From Prochlorococcaceae cyanobacterium jk18x1bzbins.87 (GTDB lineage Bacteria; Cyanobacteriota; Cyanobacteriia; PCC-6307; Cyanobiaceae), in assembly GCA_022826535.1 (NCBI GenBank), contig JAJDUS010000071.1:1-33767 (forward strand): DNA of 33,767 nucleotides. Reading direction: 5' to 3'. A model generated the notes under the pieces. That model did not search any database, was not told the DNA's origin, and was given only the letters and a program-made list of their open reading frames with translations. The position numbers were made by a program, and so were the translations under genes. Below, piece by piece: positions 1 through 8,757 of this stretch (positions within the stretch are counted from its first letter, which is position 1; the number at the start of each line of letters is the position of its first letter).

Positions 1-575
1 AAAGATCTTCCCTTGCAGAGCAGCGGTCATATCCTCAAGCGGTTTGCGGTCGTCTCTGCTTCCATCCGTCATCCTGAAGGCCATGATCCGGCCCTTGTGA
101 TTGATGCGCAGATGGAGCTTGAAGCCAAAGAACCAGCCCATGGTGGTAGGACCACGCTTGGCCATCCCTGGGAAGACCCTGTTCCGGCTGATTCGTACAT
201 TGTGGCAGAGCGCCAGCTTGGTACTGTCGGCAAAGTAGATGCCGGTCCTCTCCCCACGGAAATCATGCAACAGCAGGTAAACAGGTAAAACGGCAGCAGC
301 AGTCGAGGCTTCAGGCTCACAAACCGGCTATAGCTGGGGAGTTCTCCGCAGCAGTCCCCATACTCGTGTGAGAGGCCGTAGAGCCGGAAAGGCTTGAAAG
401 CCTTATAAGCTGAGTTGTGAAACAGCTCCATGGTGGACAGCATCTCGCCGAGGGAGAGCTTGCCAGATCGTCGGCGCTGGCGATCAGAGGGGACCAAGTG
501 GTGACGCTCCCAGTCCTCAACCAGCCTGGTACAATCATCGAGACAGCAGAACAAGGCAATGGTAGAATCCGTCAT
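1..575 (-). pseudogene. IS982-family transposase, frameshifted and cut by the window edge
   Basis: The protein begins [15 protein letters not shown] at 575 and continues with the IS982-type N-terminal region (LSLGEML, YGDCCGELPSYSRFV, PRLLLP). At about 274-289 the frame breaks. The rest is read in another minus-strand frame, with the recognisable blocks HDFRGERTGIYFADSTKLAL, MGWFFGFKLHLRINHKG and SRDDRKPLEDMTAALQGKIF, which runs to base 1. The block containing FADSTK should hold the first catalytic Asp of the DDE triad. The break coincides with an 8-bp tandem duplication, and removing one copy rejoins the two frames exactly. The C-terminal part lies outside the window. The family assignment comes from remembered IS982 motifs. 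A programmed frameshift is possible, but the exact duplication favours a mutational break. Confidence 0.85.
274..289. repeat. 8-bp tandem duplication breaking the IS982 transposase frame
   Basis: The 8-mer caggtaaa occurs at 274-281 and again at 282-289. Removing one unit joins the N-terminal frame (PRLLLPFYL) directly to the C-terminal frame (LLHDFRGERTG). This is a likely slippage mutation. Confidence 0.8.
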
Positions 576-801
576 GAGGGGGCCTTCCGTTTGTGTGGTA
601 CAGATGGATACTGAATCAGGTCATGCCTGATTGGGAACCTCCCCCTCCCCCCCACCCAAGAGCTGGACAGCCTGAAAGCAGGTCGCAACAGGGTCGCCTC
701 TTCCCCCTCTTCCCTCTTCCCATCAGGCTTCCCACAGCACTCAACCAAGGCAAGAGGATCTTCCCTGCAATCCCCTTATACAGAACTCGGGTTTCAATAG
801 G
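576..801 (-). mobile_element. Upstream end of the IS982 element (inferred from the second copy)
   Basis: The stretch upstream of the transposase start resembles the stretch upstream of the decayed copy at 5623-5853. Shared blocks are near 577-600 (ccttccgtttgtgtg against tcttccgcttgtgtg), near 635-655 (a C-rich run) and near 761-801 (ttccctg, cccctnat, gaact). The last block ends about 226 bp from the start codon in this copy and about 233 bp in the other, which suggests the element's outer end is near 801. No terminal inverted repeat could be confirmed because the opposite end lies outside the window. No other gene is seen here. Confidence 0.45.
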
Positions 802-1069
802 GACCAAAATCCTGATTGCCAACGGTAAAGAGTGGACTATTTTTCTTAAACCAGAGCCAATCCCGCAATGGAGGGGTTTCAGTCAGCTCCTGCCGACTCA
901 GACCCAGACCAATTTTGTCCGACGCCTGTTGAAGCAAATCAAGCATGGTCTCCCGGTCTGGCGCCTTGGCGAGGGCTTCGTTCCAGCGCCGATGGCCCTG
1001 GATGCCCTTCACCAGGGCCCTCACCTTCTGGGCGGAGGAGTACTGGCTGTAGGGATTGGGCTGCGCCAT
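794..1069 (-). CDS. Small Nif11-like domain protein (hypothetical)
   Basis: This 91-residue protein begins MAQPNPYSQYSS. A helical segment (roughly residues 15-60) follows the Nif11-type pattern: a short charged helix, APDRETMLDLLQQA, then GLGLSRQEL. A Trp-rich tail follows (PPLRDWLWFKK). Nif11-like domains are found in cyanobacterial proteins of unclear function and in leader peptides of ribosomally made natural products. No double-Gly cleavage site or core peptide is visible, so a leader role is not supported. The stop codon (794-796) lies inside the inferred end of the IS982 element, so the last few residues may come from the insertion. The upstream sequence has only a weak ribosome binding site. 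The Nif11 assignment is tentative. Confidence 0.55.
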   Translation of the reverse strand: MAQPNPYSQYSSAQKVRALVKGIQGHRRWNEALAKAPDRETMLDLLQQASDKIGLGLSRQELTETPPLRDWLWFKKNSPLFTVGNQDFGPY

Positions 1070-1342
1070 GGTAAACTTTCAAAGGTCCTAAACCTTAACA
1101 GGTGCGCCGCCGTAGCCAGGGAAAAGTGCCCATGTTCATCCTTTGATCATCAATCAGTATAAACATCAACCAATACAAAATTGATCAGGGAAACAATTCT
1201 CCATGTCAATCAGTGATGGCCTGCCAGGATCTGAACGCAAAGGAGGGACCCCCGCGGGACTGGACCACAACGGCAAGGGCGGCCCATGGAACACTGGGCT
1301 GGAACGGGGGAACACTGGGCCAAACGCTTGATGCTGAATCCC

Positions 1343-2863
1343 ATGCTTGCCCATTGTACCAGTGCCGCCATTGTTGGGGTGGAGGCTTGTCCCGTGGTGG
1401 TGGAGGCGGACTTGGGGCCTGGCTTGCCAGCATTTCAGATTGTGGGCTTGCCCGATGCAGCGGTTCAGGAGTCTCGGGAACGGATCCGCTCCGCCTTGCG
1501 CAACAGCGGCCAGCGGCCCCTGGTGTCTCGCCTGACGGTCAACCTGGCGCCAGCCGCCCTGCGCAAACAAGGTCCCAGCTTTGACTTGCCCATGGCTCTT
1601 GCCCTGCAAGCAGCCGCTGGACGCATTCCCGTCACCTGGCTGGAGGGCCTCTGGGCCACAGGGGAGCTGGGCCTGGATGGCAGCTTGCGGCCGGTTCGCG
1701 GGGTGCTGGCCATGGCTGAGGCGGCCCAGGCCGAAGGGGCCCGACATCTGCTGGTGCCCAGGGCCAATGCGGATGAGGCGGCCCAGATTGATGGACTCTC
1801 CGTGCTGGCGGCGACAGACCTGAACGAAGCCCAGGAACAACTGGGCAATCCCCAGCCTCACCCTGCCCCGGATCACGGGTGTCTGGTTCTGGTGGAAAAT
1901 GAGTGCAGGTTTGATCTCATGGATCTGCAGGGTCAAAGTCATGGGCGGCGCGCCTTGGAGATTGCCGCTGCCGGTGGGCACCATATGCTCCTGGTGGGAC
2001 CACCCGGTTGTGGCAAAAGTGTGCTGGCCCGGTGCCTGCCCGATTTGTTGCCACCCCTCTCCATGGAAGAAGCCCTGGCGGTGCGACGGATCCATTCGGT
2101 GGCTTTTGCCCAGCCGGAAGCGGGCTTGTGCAGCCAGCGTCCCTTTCGGGCCCCTCACCACAGTTGCACGCCGGCCGCCTTGGTGGGGGGCGGCTCACCC
2201 CATCTCTTGCCCGGTGAAGTGAGCTTAGCGCATCACGGGGTGTTGTTCCTCGATGAACTCCCGGAATTTGGTCGCCATTGCCTGGACCATCTGCGGGAAC
2301 CCTTGGAGCAGGGGGCCATTGACATCGCCCGGGCCGGGCAGCGACTTCGGTTCCCCTGTCAGTTTCAACTGGTGGCGGCGGCCAATCCCTGCCCCTGTGG
2401 CTGGTGGGGGGATCCTGTGCATAGCTGCAGTTGTGGCGATGCCGTCCGCCGTCGCTATTGGCGCCAGGTGTCAGGCCCCCTCCTGGACCGCATTGATCTC
2501 CATGTGCCGGTGCGACGGCTCTCCCCCACGGAGGTGAGCCGTCCCGTCGCAGCGGAAACCACCGCCCAGGTGCAGCAGCGGCTGGCCATCAGCCGTCAAA
2601 ATATCAGCCAGCGTTTTGACCGCCAACTGTTTGATAATCGTCTCCTGGATGGCCGTCAACTGCGCCTTTCCAGCCCCCTCAGCAGCGCGGCACGGGACCT
2701 GCTGGATCGCCTTGCTGATCGCCTCGGCCTCTCCATGCGCAGCCTGGATCGCCTCATGCGGGTGGCCCGTACCATTGCGGATCTGGCGGATTCCGAACGC
2801 ATCGAAGCCGAGCAGTTGGCAGAAGCCGCCACCTATCGAAGTTGTGATCTGGATGTCTTCTAA
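1343..2863 (+). CDS. comM: ComM/YifB family Mg-chelatase-like AAA+ ATPase
   Basis: The product is a 506-residue protein of the ComM/YifB family. In gamma-proteobacteria ComM is a hexameric helicase that promotes branch migration during natural transformation. The N-terminal domain has the typical ADLGPGLPAFQIVGLPDAAV block (about residues 22-41) and a conserved FDLPMALA block near 80. The AAA+ core has a Walker A GPPGCGKS (about 219-226), a Walker B VLFLDELPEF (about 300-309), the ANPCPCG block (about 347-353) and DRIDLHVPV (about 382-390). Length and domain order are normal for the family. The open frame extends upstream to 1286. I chose ATG 1343, where similarity to the family starts (MLAHC), with ATG 1331 as an alternative. 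Neither has a clear ribosome binding site. The gene is divergent from the Nif11-like ORF. Confidence 0.9.
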   Translation: MLAHCTSAAIVGVEACPVVVEADLGPGLPAFQIVGLPDAAVQESRERIRSALRNSGQRPLVSRLTVNLAPAALRKQGPSFDLPMALALQAAAGRIPVTWLEGLWATGELGLDGSLRPVRGVLAMAEAAQAEGARHLLVPRANADEAAQIDGLSVLAATDLNEAQEQLGNPQPHPAPDHGCLVLVENECRFDLMDLQGQSHGRRALEIAAAGGHHMLLVGPPGCGKSVLARCLPDLLPPLSMEEALAVRRIHSVAFAQPEAGLCSQRPFRAPHHSCTPAALVGGGSPHLLPGEVSLAHHGVLFLDELPEFGRHCLDHLREPLEQGAIDIARAGQRLRFPCQFQLVAAANPCPCGWWGDPVHSCSCGDAVRRRYWRQVSGPLLDRIDLHVPVRRLSPTEVSRPVAAETTAQVQQRLAISRQNISQRFDRQLFDNRLLDGRQLRLSSPLSSAARDLLDRLADRLGLSMRSLDRLMRVARTIADLADSERIEAEQLAEAATYRSCDLDVF

Positions 2864-2870
2864 CCGGGGG

Positions 2871-3146
2871 CTAGAGGGGGCAAAAGGCAGGGTCTTCCCC
2901 CTCCCCTATGGCCTCCAACGGTTGCTTGGGCCCGCCGTCCAGGGTTTTCCGGGAAAGCTGGCGCCCATTGGGAGAGAGGAGGGCACTGGAGAACTGGTCC
3001 TGCAGCCCCAGGAACATCCAGGACTGGACCCGCGGGACAGAACTCTCCGGAGCGGGTAGCGTGGGGGCGCAGTCCCTGGCCATGGCCAGGGCTGATGGGG
3101 TCATGGCGCCCAGCAGCAGGGGCAGTAGTGGAACAAAGGAAGCCAT
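2871..3146 (-). CDS. Putative small secreted protein (hypothetical)
   Basis: Starting at ATG 3146, this would encode 91 residues beginning [20 protein letters not shown]. That is a short n-region, a hydrophobic core and an Ala-rich cleavage-like site, resembling a signal peptide. The mature part is about 70 residues and contains a [11 protein letters not shown] segment and a [10 protein letters not shown] segment near the C-terminus. It lies between comM and pyrE on the opposite strand and fills an otherwise empty 358-bp gap. I do not recognise a family with certainty. The ribosome binding site is weak. An upstream in-frame start at 3233 would overlap pyrE and seems unlikely. Confidence 0.45.
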   Translation of the reverse strand: MASFVPLLPLLLGAMTPSALAMARDCAPTLPAPESSVPRVQSWMFLGLQDQFSSALLSPNGRQLSRKTLDGGPKQPLEAIGEGEDPAFCPL

Positions 3147-3221
3147 CACATCAGCCCAAGACCGGGAGGGGACACGCCCATCACCATCAACCTCCACTAT
3201 AGAGGTTCCTCCGTCGGCGCC

Positions 3222-3830
3222 ATGGATAGCCAACCCCCTGCTGCGCTGCTGAACCCCCCATCAGCCCAGCGCCGTGAAGCCTTGCAGCAGATGCTGGCCC
3301 GCCAAGCCTACAGGCGTGGCAATTTCCTCCTGGCCAGTGGTCAGCGGAGTCAACACTACGTCAACTGCAAACCCGTCAGCCTCAGTGGCGCCGGTGCCAC
3401 GCTACTGGCGCCACTCCTGCTGGAGCAGGTGGACCCCAAGGCCCAGGCCGTGGCTGGCCTCACCATGGGCGCTGACCCCCTGGTGAGTTGCGTGGCCATG
3501 GCCGCTGGCCTGGTGGGTCGACCACTGGATGCCCTCATCGTGCGCAAGGAGCCCAAGGGCCATGGCACAGGCGCATGGATTGAAGGTCCACTGCCGATGC
3601 CTGGCGCCCAGGTGACGGTGTTGGAAGATGTGGTGACCACGGGGGGCTCCTGCCTCAAAGCGGTGGAGCGGTTGCGGGATGCGGGCTACCACATTCAGGA
3701 GGTGGTGACCGTTGTGGACCGCCAGGAGGGGGGATCAGCCGCCCTGGCCACTGCAGGGTTGCGTCTCAAGGCCCTCTTCCTGCTGGAGCACATCAGCACC
3801 CATCCCGCCCCATTGGAGCACCAGCCATGA
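3222..3830 (+). CDS. pyrE: Orotate phosphoribosyltransferase
   Basis: PyrE (202 residues) condenses orotate with PRPP to form orotidine 5'-phosphate in cytosolic pyrimidine synthesis. The sequence shows the substrate-binding [12 protein letters not shown] segment (about residues 39-50) and the flexible catalytic loop [10 protein letters not shown] (107-116). The PRPP-binding motif is [13 protein letters not shown] (131-143). The length is typical. The N-terminal 15 or so residues ([13 protein letters not shown]) look non-conserved, so a later start is possible. The stop codon overlaps the start of the next gene (ATGA at 3827-3830), so the two are probably co-transcribed. Confidence 0.95.
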   Translation: MDSQPPAALLNPPSAQRREALQQMLARQAYRRGNFLLASGQRSQHYVNCKPVSLSGAGATLLAPLLLEQVDPKAQAVAGLTMGADPLVSCVAMAAGLVGRPLDALIVRKEPKGHGTGAWIEGPLPMPGAQVTVLEDVVTTGGSCLKAVERLRDAGYHIQEVVTVVDRQEGGSAALATAGLRLKALFLLEHISTHPAPLEHQP

Positions 3831-4807
3831 CCCCCTTCCCCCACTGGCTGAGCCAGGCGCTGCCAGAGTCCGATGCATGGCCCGTGTGGACTGTCCGCTC
3901 CGTCCACCTGCTGCAACTCACCGGCGCCGACCATCTGCGATTTCTCCATGACCAGACCAGCCAGGACCTGAACAGCGCCCCACCCGGTCATTTGGCGCGT
4001 AGCTGCGCGGTGACCGCCACAGGGCGGCTCATGGCCCTCCTGGAGGTGTTGGTGGATCCCCATGGAGCCCGGTTGGTGGTGGTGGCTGGTGATGGGCCAG
4101 CTTTACGTCAGCGCTTTGATCGCCATCTGTTTCCCGCGGATCAGGTCACCCTGCTTCCCATGGTTCAAGCCCGACAGGTGAGCCTACTGGGGGATGGCGC
4201 GGCGTCCCTATTGGCTGCCGAGGACATGGCCATGGACTTCACCAGCGCTGGCTGGCGACCGGTTTCTTTGGGCAAGGGCCAGGCTTTGCTGTTGCGGGGC
4301 ACAGATTTTGGTGACGGTGTGCCGGGAGTGCGGCTGCTGCTGCCGGATCCCCTGCCTTTGCCCCCATGGCTCCAAGACCAACCCCAACTCACTTCGGCAC
4401 AGACGGAATTGCTGCGGCTCCAGCAGGGTCTGCCCATGGGGCCCAATGAGATTAATGGCACCTTCAATCCTTTTGAATTGGGCCTTGCCGGGGCCGTGGC
4501 CCTCAACAAGGGGTGCTACTTGGGGCAAGAGGTCCTGGCCAGATTGGTGACCTATGACGGCGTCAAACAACAACTGCGCCTTTGGCGGAGCTCCACCACC
4601 CTTGAAGCCTTGCCCCAGGATAACTTGGTGCAAAGCGAAGACGGCGCACGGGCCGGGGTGGTCACCTCTCGGGCGGCCCTGAACACAGGCAGTGTGGGTC
4701 TTGCTGTCGTGCGTCGAGCCTGGCTGGGAGCATCCACCCTCAATCTTGGCAACACGACCATCAGCCTCAGCCTCCCTGCAGCGGCACAGTTTCCTCCAAG
4801 GGCTTAA
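3827..4807 (+). CDS. ygfZ: YgfZ/GcvT-like folate-binding protein
   Basis: This 326-residue protein belongs to the folate-binding YgfZ family, relatives of the aminomethyltransferase GcvT. In bacteria YgfZ supports synthesis or repair of some Fe-S enzymes using tetrahydrofolate. The signature KGCYLGQE, with its conserved Cys, is at about residues 228-235. An upstream block [20 protein letters not shown] (about 192-211) is also typical. The start overlaps the pyrE stop by 4 bp, and a GGAG lies 9 nt upstream, so translational coupling is likely. No link between the two functions is evident beyond the shared transcript. Confidence 0.85.
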   Translation: MTPFPHWLSQALPESDAWPVWTVRSVHLLQLTGADHLRFLHDQTSQDLNSAPPGHLARSCAVTATGRLMALLEVLVDPHGARLVVVAGDGPALRQRFDRHLFPADQVTLLPMVQARQVSLLGDGAASLLAAEDMAMDFTSAGWRPVSLGKGQALLLRGTDFGDGVPGVRLLLPDPLPLPPWLQDQPQLTSAQTELLRLQQGLPMGPNEINGTFNPFELGLAGAVALNKGCYLGQEVLARLVTYDGVKQQLRLWRSSTTLEALPQDNLVQSEDGARAGVVTSRAALNTGSVGLAVVRRAWLGASTLNLGNTTISLSLPAAAQFPPRA

Positions 4808-5116
4808 AGCGTCCCCATCACCGGCACAGGACGATGGCAGCCAATGGATCCCATCGCCAAGTCCATGAAGCCATTCCAGACCACAGCGTATCATTCTGTA
4901 AATCCGTGGTTGTGTCTTACAGACATTGCGAGTTGGTGAAAGTATTTTATTTACTCTAGGTGAAGCTGTTAACCTTGGAATATTCAATACCATAGTCTCT
5001 CACCTGATCGCAGGCTAAGGAACTTTTGAACAAGCCAGAGTTGTCCGTCATCAGGCTCCTGCTTCCCCTGTCTCTGCTGGACCTCCCAAATTCTCAGAGC
5101 CTCAAGGGGACTTAAT
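4808..5116. other. Intergenic stretch with no supported gene
   Basis: This roughly 310-bp stretch follows the ygfZ stop. It contains a relatively AT-rich block around 4895-5000 (including attttatttactc). No reading frame shows recognisable motifs. The right part may contain the worn-down 3' end of the IS982 remnant, but I could not identify a terminal repeat. Confidence 0.5.
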
Positions 5117-5622
5117 TCAGAGGTTCCTTCCTGTCCCTGACTTCAGCTTGGGAAAGAGGGGTTCGATTCTGGACCATTTTCTCAGCAGCAGCTTGTTCAC
5201 CAGGGGGAGGAGATGGTTCTTCATGGTGTGGAGGATGCCAGTGAGCCGGTGGAGACCCCGCTGCCGCAGGCGCTGCATCAGTGCCTTGGGAATGTATCCC
5301 CTATCGCCCCCGTAGGGCAGCGGTCATGGGCTCCAACGGTTGGCGGTCATCCATAGGGCCACAAACCTGCTGGTGCTGGGAAGCTCAGCAAAGCAGTGGC
5401 GAAACTCCTGCTCCACTCCATAGCCGCAGAAATGCTTGTTGAAGTCCTTGTCGAGGAAGAGAGGAAAGAGCACCATGATTGAAGCATCTGACCAAGGGAG
5501 AGCCTGCCCGGTCGCTGGCGCTGACGGTCTAAGGGGATCAGGTGGTGCTGCTGCCAGTCCTTGAAGAGCTGGGCAAAGTCATCAAGACAGCAGAACAGCG
5601 CCACGGTAGAGTCCTTAGATGA
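5117..5622 (-). pseudogene. Decayed IS982-family transposase with internal deletion
   Basis: Reading leftwards from 5622, a [14 protein letters not shown] block matches the start of the transposase at 575, but the initiator Met is gone (Ser-Lys). After LSLGQML the frame shifts to one encoding [20 protein letters not shown] and then [14 protein letters not shown]. The next recognisable piece, [16 protein letters not shown], is in yet another frame, followed by GYIPKALMQRLRQRGLH, MKNHLLPLVNKLLLRKW and a stop near 5117. Compared with the first copy about 80 residues are missing between SRFVAL and DDRQPLE, including the FADSTK segment expected to carry the first catalytic Asp. This is a non-functional remnant. 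Confidence 0.8.
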
Positions 5623-5853
5623 GGGGTCTTCCGCTTGTGTGAGCGACACGAATCCTGAATTGGATGATGCACGACTTGGGAAGATCCCCCTCTCCCCGAT
5701 GGGGGCACCTGGAGACGTTGCCTTGTCCCAGGCTGAGGAGCCTGCTGACCCACAACAGCACTCTCCCACAGAGGCTTTCCCCTCATGGAGGGACTCACGC
5801 CGCAGCAGTAACACCTTCCCTGGTGACCCCTGATCCGGAACTGGGGTCTATTG
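5623..5853 (-). mobile_element. Upstream end of the decayed IS982 copy
   Basis: This stretch aligns with 576-801 upstream of the other transposase copy, including the block near 5816-5853 that matches 761-801. It ends within a few bases of the queC fragment that starts at about 5855, so the element boundary and the fragment junction coincide. Confidence 0.45.
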
Positions 5854-5854
5854 G

Positions 5855-6088
5855 CCTCCATGGCGGACCATGGACCAGCGGCTGGCCAGGCGGAGGCCCA
5901 TGGAGCGCCTGGTCCCGGATCCGGCAGCGATGGCAATGGCCACAGGCTTCTTCCCCATTGCCATGGGAACTCCAGGCGGTGGCCAATGGGCTATCCAGCG
6001 CCAAAGCTTGCTCAACACTCTCCCGCTTGTTGAGCTGCGGGAGAGGAGGCCGGAGTTTGGGGTGCTGGGCTACATCTTGCAATTGATC
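5855..6088 (-). pseudogene. queC: queC 3' fragment (decayed, C-terminal zinc region only)
   Basis: The minus-strand translation contains [40 protein letters not shown] and further weak similarity to the end of the intact QueC encoded at 8031-8756 ([36 protein letters not shown]). The first zinc-ligand Cys of the intact protein (TWSCYG) is Ser here (AWSSHG). The N-terminal ATP-binding half is absent. DNA similarity to the real queC 3' end is obvious but imperfect, so this is an old duplication or a piece from a related strain. Both copies have the same orientation and they flank the P450 gene. Confidence 0.8.
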
Positions 6089-6213
6089 GACGGGCACCAC
6101 GAAAATTGCCCCTTCCTCCCCTGGAAGAGCCTGCTGGCCTAGGCAATTCCTCTCCAGGACTGGCTTTCTCATGGTGAGATGACATCCCGCAGAGGGAAGT
6201 TGCCTAATTTTTC

Positions 6214-6335
6214 GTGGTGGCCCTAGAACGGGCCACGATCATGGCCGAGCAGATGGTGAGTCCCTATGGGATGAGAAGTGTTTTGGGTCCCCTGACCTAC
6301 GACCGTCAGACCGGTAACCACCTGTACCCCTGTCA
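6214..6335 (+). pseudogene. ftsH: ftsH 3' fragment (FtsH protease)
   Basis: About 40 codons read LERATIMAEQMVSPYGMRS, then VLGPLTYDRQTGN. This resembles the region of cyanobacterial FtsH downstream of the zinc-binding site (typically AxxMVxxYGMSxxLGPLxYD). There is no AAA domain and no HEXXH protease site. Similarity stops at about 6335, where an argF-like fragment begins. The open frame continues to 6510 but the later residues have no FtsH character. Identified from remembered family motifs. Confidence 0.7.
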
Positions 6336-6519
6336 GTTACGGTGGCCAGTGACCGACTTGGGGGGCAGACGCTGGATTGACTGCCCAGCAGCACCCAGGT
6401 GGGCCGGGGCGAGACCATTGTTGCCGAGACGGCCCGTGTTCTCAGCCGTCATGGGGACGCCCTGGCCATTTGTACCTTTACCCACCATGCTTTTGAAGCT
6501 AAGCTGCTGATCTTCCCAG
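6333..6519 (+). pseudogene. argF: argF internal fragment (ornithine carbamoyltransferase)
   Basis: In the frame starting at 6333 the translation reads VTVASDRLGGQTLD, an in-frame TGA, LPSSTQVGRGETI, then AETARVLSRHGDALAI and CTFTHHAFE. This matches the ornithine carbamoyltransferase stretch around the LGG, (S/T)QVGRGE and DTARVLSRYxDxxxIRTF motifs. The upstream carbamoyl-phosphate site and the ornithine-binding C-terminal half are missing, and a stop codon interrupts the piece. It is directly joined to the ftsH fragment. Confidence 0.7.
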
Positions 6520-6550
6520 GGCTTGCTCAAAGCAGCTAAAAAGTTCCACA

Positions 6551-6556
6551 AAGGAG
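6551..6556 (+). promoter_or_regulatory. Ribosome binding site fixing the P450 start
   Basis: AAGGAG lies 8 nt upstream of GTG 6565. It favours this GTG over the TTG at 6523 that opens the longest reading frame. Confidence 0.7.
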
Positions 6557-6564
6557 TTCACCCA

Positions 6565-8034
6565 GTGGCAGACGTGAAACCTTTAACCCGACTCCGTGAC
6601 CTGCCTGGACCCCATGGTCTGCCGCTGATCGGACATTCGTACCAACTCAATAACGAGCAATTTCACCTGACCATGGAGCGTTGGGCAGAGCGCTACGGTC
6701 CCTTATTCCAGATCCGCCTGGGATTGTCCCGAGTGGCGGTGGTCTCGGATAACGAGATGATCCAGCACATCCTGGAACAGCGGCCCCAATCGTTCCGGCG
6801 CAACCATGTGATTGAGGACAGATTTACCGAGGTTGGGATCAATGGTCTTTTCAGTGCGGAGGGGGAGAACTGGCGTCAGCAGCGGCGGACCGTCGTTGCT
6901 GCACTGAGTCGTACACGACTCGCCAATTTTTTTCCCAAGCTCAAAGTCACCACTGCCCGTTTGCAGCGGCGGTGGGAGGCGCTTGCAGATGGGGGTTCAT
7001 CTGTTGACATCTGCAATGACCTGACGCGCTTCACCGTTGATGTCACCATGCAGTTGGCATTTGGCGTTGACCCCAACACATTGGAGACGCCGGGTCCCGT
7101 GATCCAGCAGCACCTTGAAAAAATCGGCCCAGGGTTACAGCGGCGATTCTTCACGCTTTTCCCCTATTGGCGCTGGGTCCGCCTACCCCCAGACCGGGCC
7201 CTTGATCGTGCTGTGAAGGTACTTGAGCAGGAGGTGGAAGCCATTGTCCACGCCACGCGGGAGTCCATGGCGGCCCACCCTGACCACGGGCCCGCCAATT
7301 TCCTGGAGGCCCTGCTGACCATGGCAGAGGACAACAGCTCCAAACTCACCAGTGCAGACCTATTGGCTTATACAAGCCAACTGTTGCTTGCCGGAGAAGA
7401 TACAACATCCTACACCATCAGTTGGATTATTTACTATTGCATCAAGTTTCCAGAGGCATTTACCCGGATTCGCCGTGAGGTGGATGGTGTTATTGCACCG
7501 GAAGCAGCCCTGAGCAAGCTGGAACAAGCACATCAGTTCCCTTTCCTTGATGCTTTCTGCAATGAGGTCATGCGACTGAAGCCTGTGGCCCCCAACATGG
7601 CACTGGAGACACTGGAGGATACGGAAATCCTGGGCTGTCTGATTCCGAAGCGGACAAGATTATTTGTGCTTCTACGGCATGTGGCCACCAGGGAAGAGCA
7701 TTTTGCAGGTGGTGACTGCTTTGACCCCGAACGCTGGCTTTCCTCCCCAACTGGCGGCAATAAACAGCCCCATCACCCCCAGGCTTTTGTCCCGTTCGGC
7801 GCTGGGCCCCGCATCTGCCCAGGCCGCAATCTCGCCATGCTGGAAATACGGGCAGTTCTCGCCATGCTCTGCCGGAACTTTGATTTGGAGCCCGTCAAGC
7901 CTGACACGGAGGTGAAGGAAATGATGGCTGTGGTGATGCGACCAGACCAGCTTCACCTGCGCTTAAAGCGGCGGTCTGTCACCAGCAATGTCTCCCCTAG
8001 GGCCTCCACTGCCATGGCGGAACGTGAGTTCTAG
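6565..8034 (+). CDS. Cytochrome P450
   Basis: This 489-residue heme-thiolate monooxygenase carries all the expected motifs. They are a Pro-rich hinge [11 protein letters not shown] (about residues 13-23), the C-helix WRQQR (103-107), the I-helix oxygen-activation motif AGEDTTS (276-282) and the ExxR pair EVMR (334-337). DPERW (about 387-391) and the heme loop [10 protein letters not shown] with Cys418 follow. No N-terminal membrane anchor or fused reductase is present, so separate ferredoxin-type partners are expected. No redox partner or biosynthetic cluster lies nearby, so the substrate cannot be inferred. The gene stands alone between gene debris and queC. Its stop overlaps the queC stop (CTAG at 8031-8034). 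The last dozen or so residues after LRLKRR look unrelated to the family. Confidence 0.93.
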   Translation: MADVKPLTRLRDLPGPHGLPLIGHSYQLNNEQFHLTMERWAERYGPLFQIRLGLSRVAVVSDNEMIQHILEQRPQSFRRNHVIEDRFTEVGINGLFSAEGENWRQQRRTVVAALSRTRLANFFPKLKVTTARLQRRWEALADGGSSVDICNDLTRFTVDVTMQLAFGVDPNTLETPGPVIQQHLEKIGPGLQRRFFTLFPYWRWVRLPPDRALDRAVKVLEQEVEAIVHATRESMAAHPDHGPANFLEALLTMAEDNSSKLTSADLLAYTSQLLLAGEDTTSYTISWIIYYCIKFPEAFTRIRREVDGVIAPEAALSKLEQAHQFPFLDAFCNEVMRLKPVAPNMALETLEDTEILGCLIPKRTRLFVLLRHVATREEHFAGGDCFDPERWLSSPTGGNKQPHHPQAFVPFGAGPRICPGRNLAMLEIRAVLAMLCRNFDLEPVKPDTEVKEMMAVVMRPDQLHLRLKRRSVTSNVSPRASTAMAEREF

Positions 8035-8756
8035 CCACGGTTGGCGGCAAACCAGCGGCTGGCCAGGTGGGGGACTCCAGCGTCATGGAGTGCCTGGTCC
8101 CGGATCCGGCAGCTATCACAACGGCCACAGGGCTCCTCCCCATTGCCATAGCAACTCCAGGTGGCGGCAATGGGCACATCCAGTGCCAAGGCTTGCTCAA
8201 CGATCTGCCGCTTGTTGAGCCGGAGGAGGGGGGCCCAGAGTTTGGGGCCCTGTCCCCTGCGGCCGGCTTTGGTGGCCAGGTCCGCCAAGGCCTGGTACTG
8301 GGCCAGGTAATCACCGCGACAGTCCGGATAGCCGGAGTAATCCACCGCATTGACCCCAAGTATCAACCGATGGGCGCCCCTGGCCTCAGCCAGGCTCAGC
8401 CCCAGGGCAATAAACACCGTATTGCGCCCCGGCACGTAGGTGGTGGGAATGACGTGGGGCTGCACCCCATCCTGGGGCAGAGGCTGCTGAGGGTCCGTGA
8501 GGGCTGAGCCCCCCCAGGCTGCCAGGTTCACCCTCAACTGGTGGTGCTCCACCAGCCCCAAAGTGGTGGCCAGGTGGGCGGCTGCTTGCAGTTCGCGGCG
8601 GTGGCGCTGGCCATAATCCATGGAGAGGCCAATGACCTGGTCCCCGTCCGCCAGGGCCATGGCAGCCGCGGTGGCAGAATCCAAGCCGCCTGAGAGCAGC
8701 GCAACGGCGACGGGGGGGCAGGGGTCCATGGGGCGGGACCCACTCAGCATGGCCAT
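8031..8756 (-). CDS. queC: 7-cyano-7-deazaguanine synthase
   Basis: QueC (241 residues) converts 7-carboxy-7-deazaguanine to preQ0 with ATP and ammonia, in queuosine and deazapurine synthesis. The PP-loop SGGLDS is at residues 22-27. The C-terminal zinc site is intact, with Cys202, Cys210, Cys213 and Cys216 (TWSCYG and PCGRCDSC). The [14 protein letters not shown] segment is typical. The start follows the cysC stop by a single base (TGAGATG), so the two are probably co-transcribed. A later start at 8729 (MDPCPP) is also possible. The 3' end is convergent with, and overlaps, the P450 gene. Confidence 0.95.
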   Translation of the reverse strand: MAMLSGSRPMDPCPPVAVALLSGGLDSATAAAMALADGDQVIGLSMDYGQRHRRELQAAAHLATTLGLVEHHQLRVNLAAWGGSALTDPQQPLPQDGVQPHVIPTTYVPGRNTVFIALGLSLAEARGAHRLILGVNAVDYSGYPDCRGDYLAQYQALADLATKAGRRGQGPKLWAPLLRLNKRQIVEQALALDVPIAATWSCYGNGEEPCGRCDSCRIRDQALHDAGVPHLASRWFAANRG

Positions 8757-8757
8757 C

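Noticed and set aside
794-1069. A Nif11-type leader peptide for a modified peptide product
   Set aside because: No Gly-Gly type cleavage site, no Cys/Ser/Thr-rich core and no modification enzyme gene is nearby.
1166-2161. A 331-residue minus-strand frame across comM
   Set aside because: It is opposite a gene with a complete set of ATPase motifs and shows no family features.
6565-8034. A natural-product gene cluster around the P450
   Set aside because: No synthase, transporter, ferredoxin or tailoring gene is adjacent. The neighbours are gene fragments and queuosine/sulfate genes.
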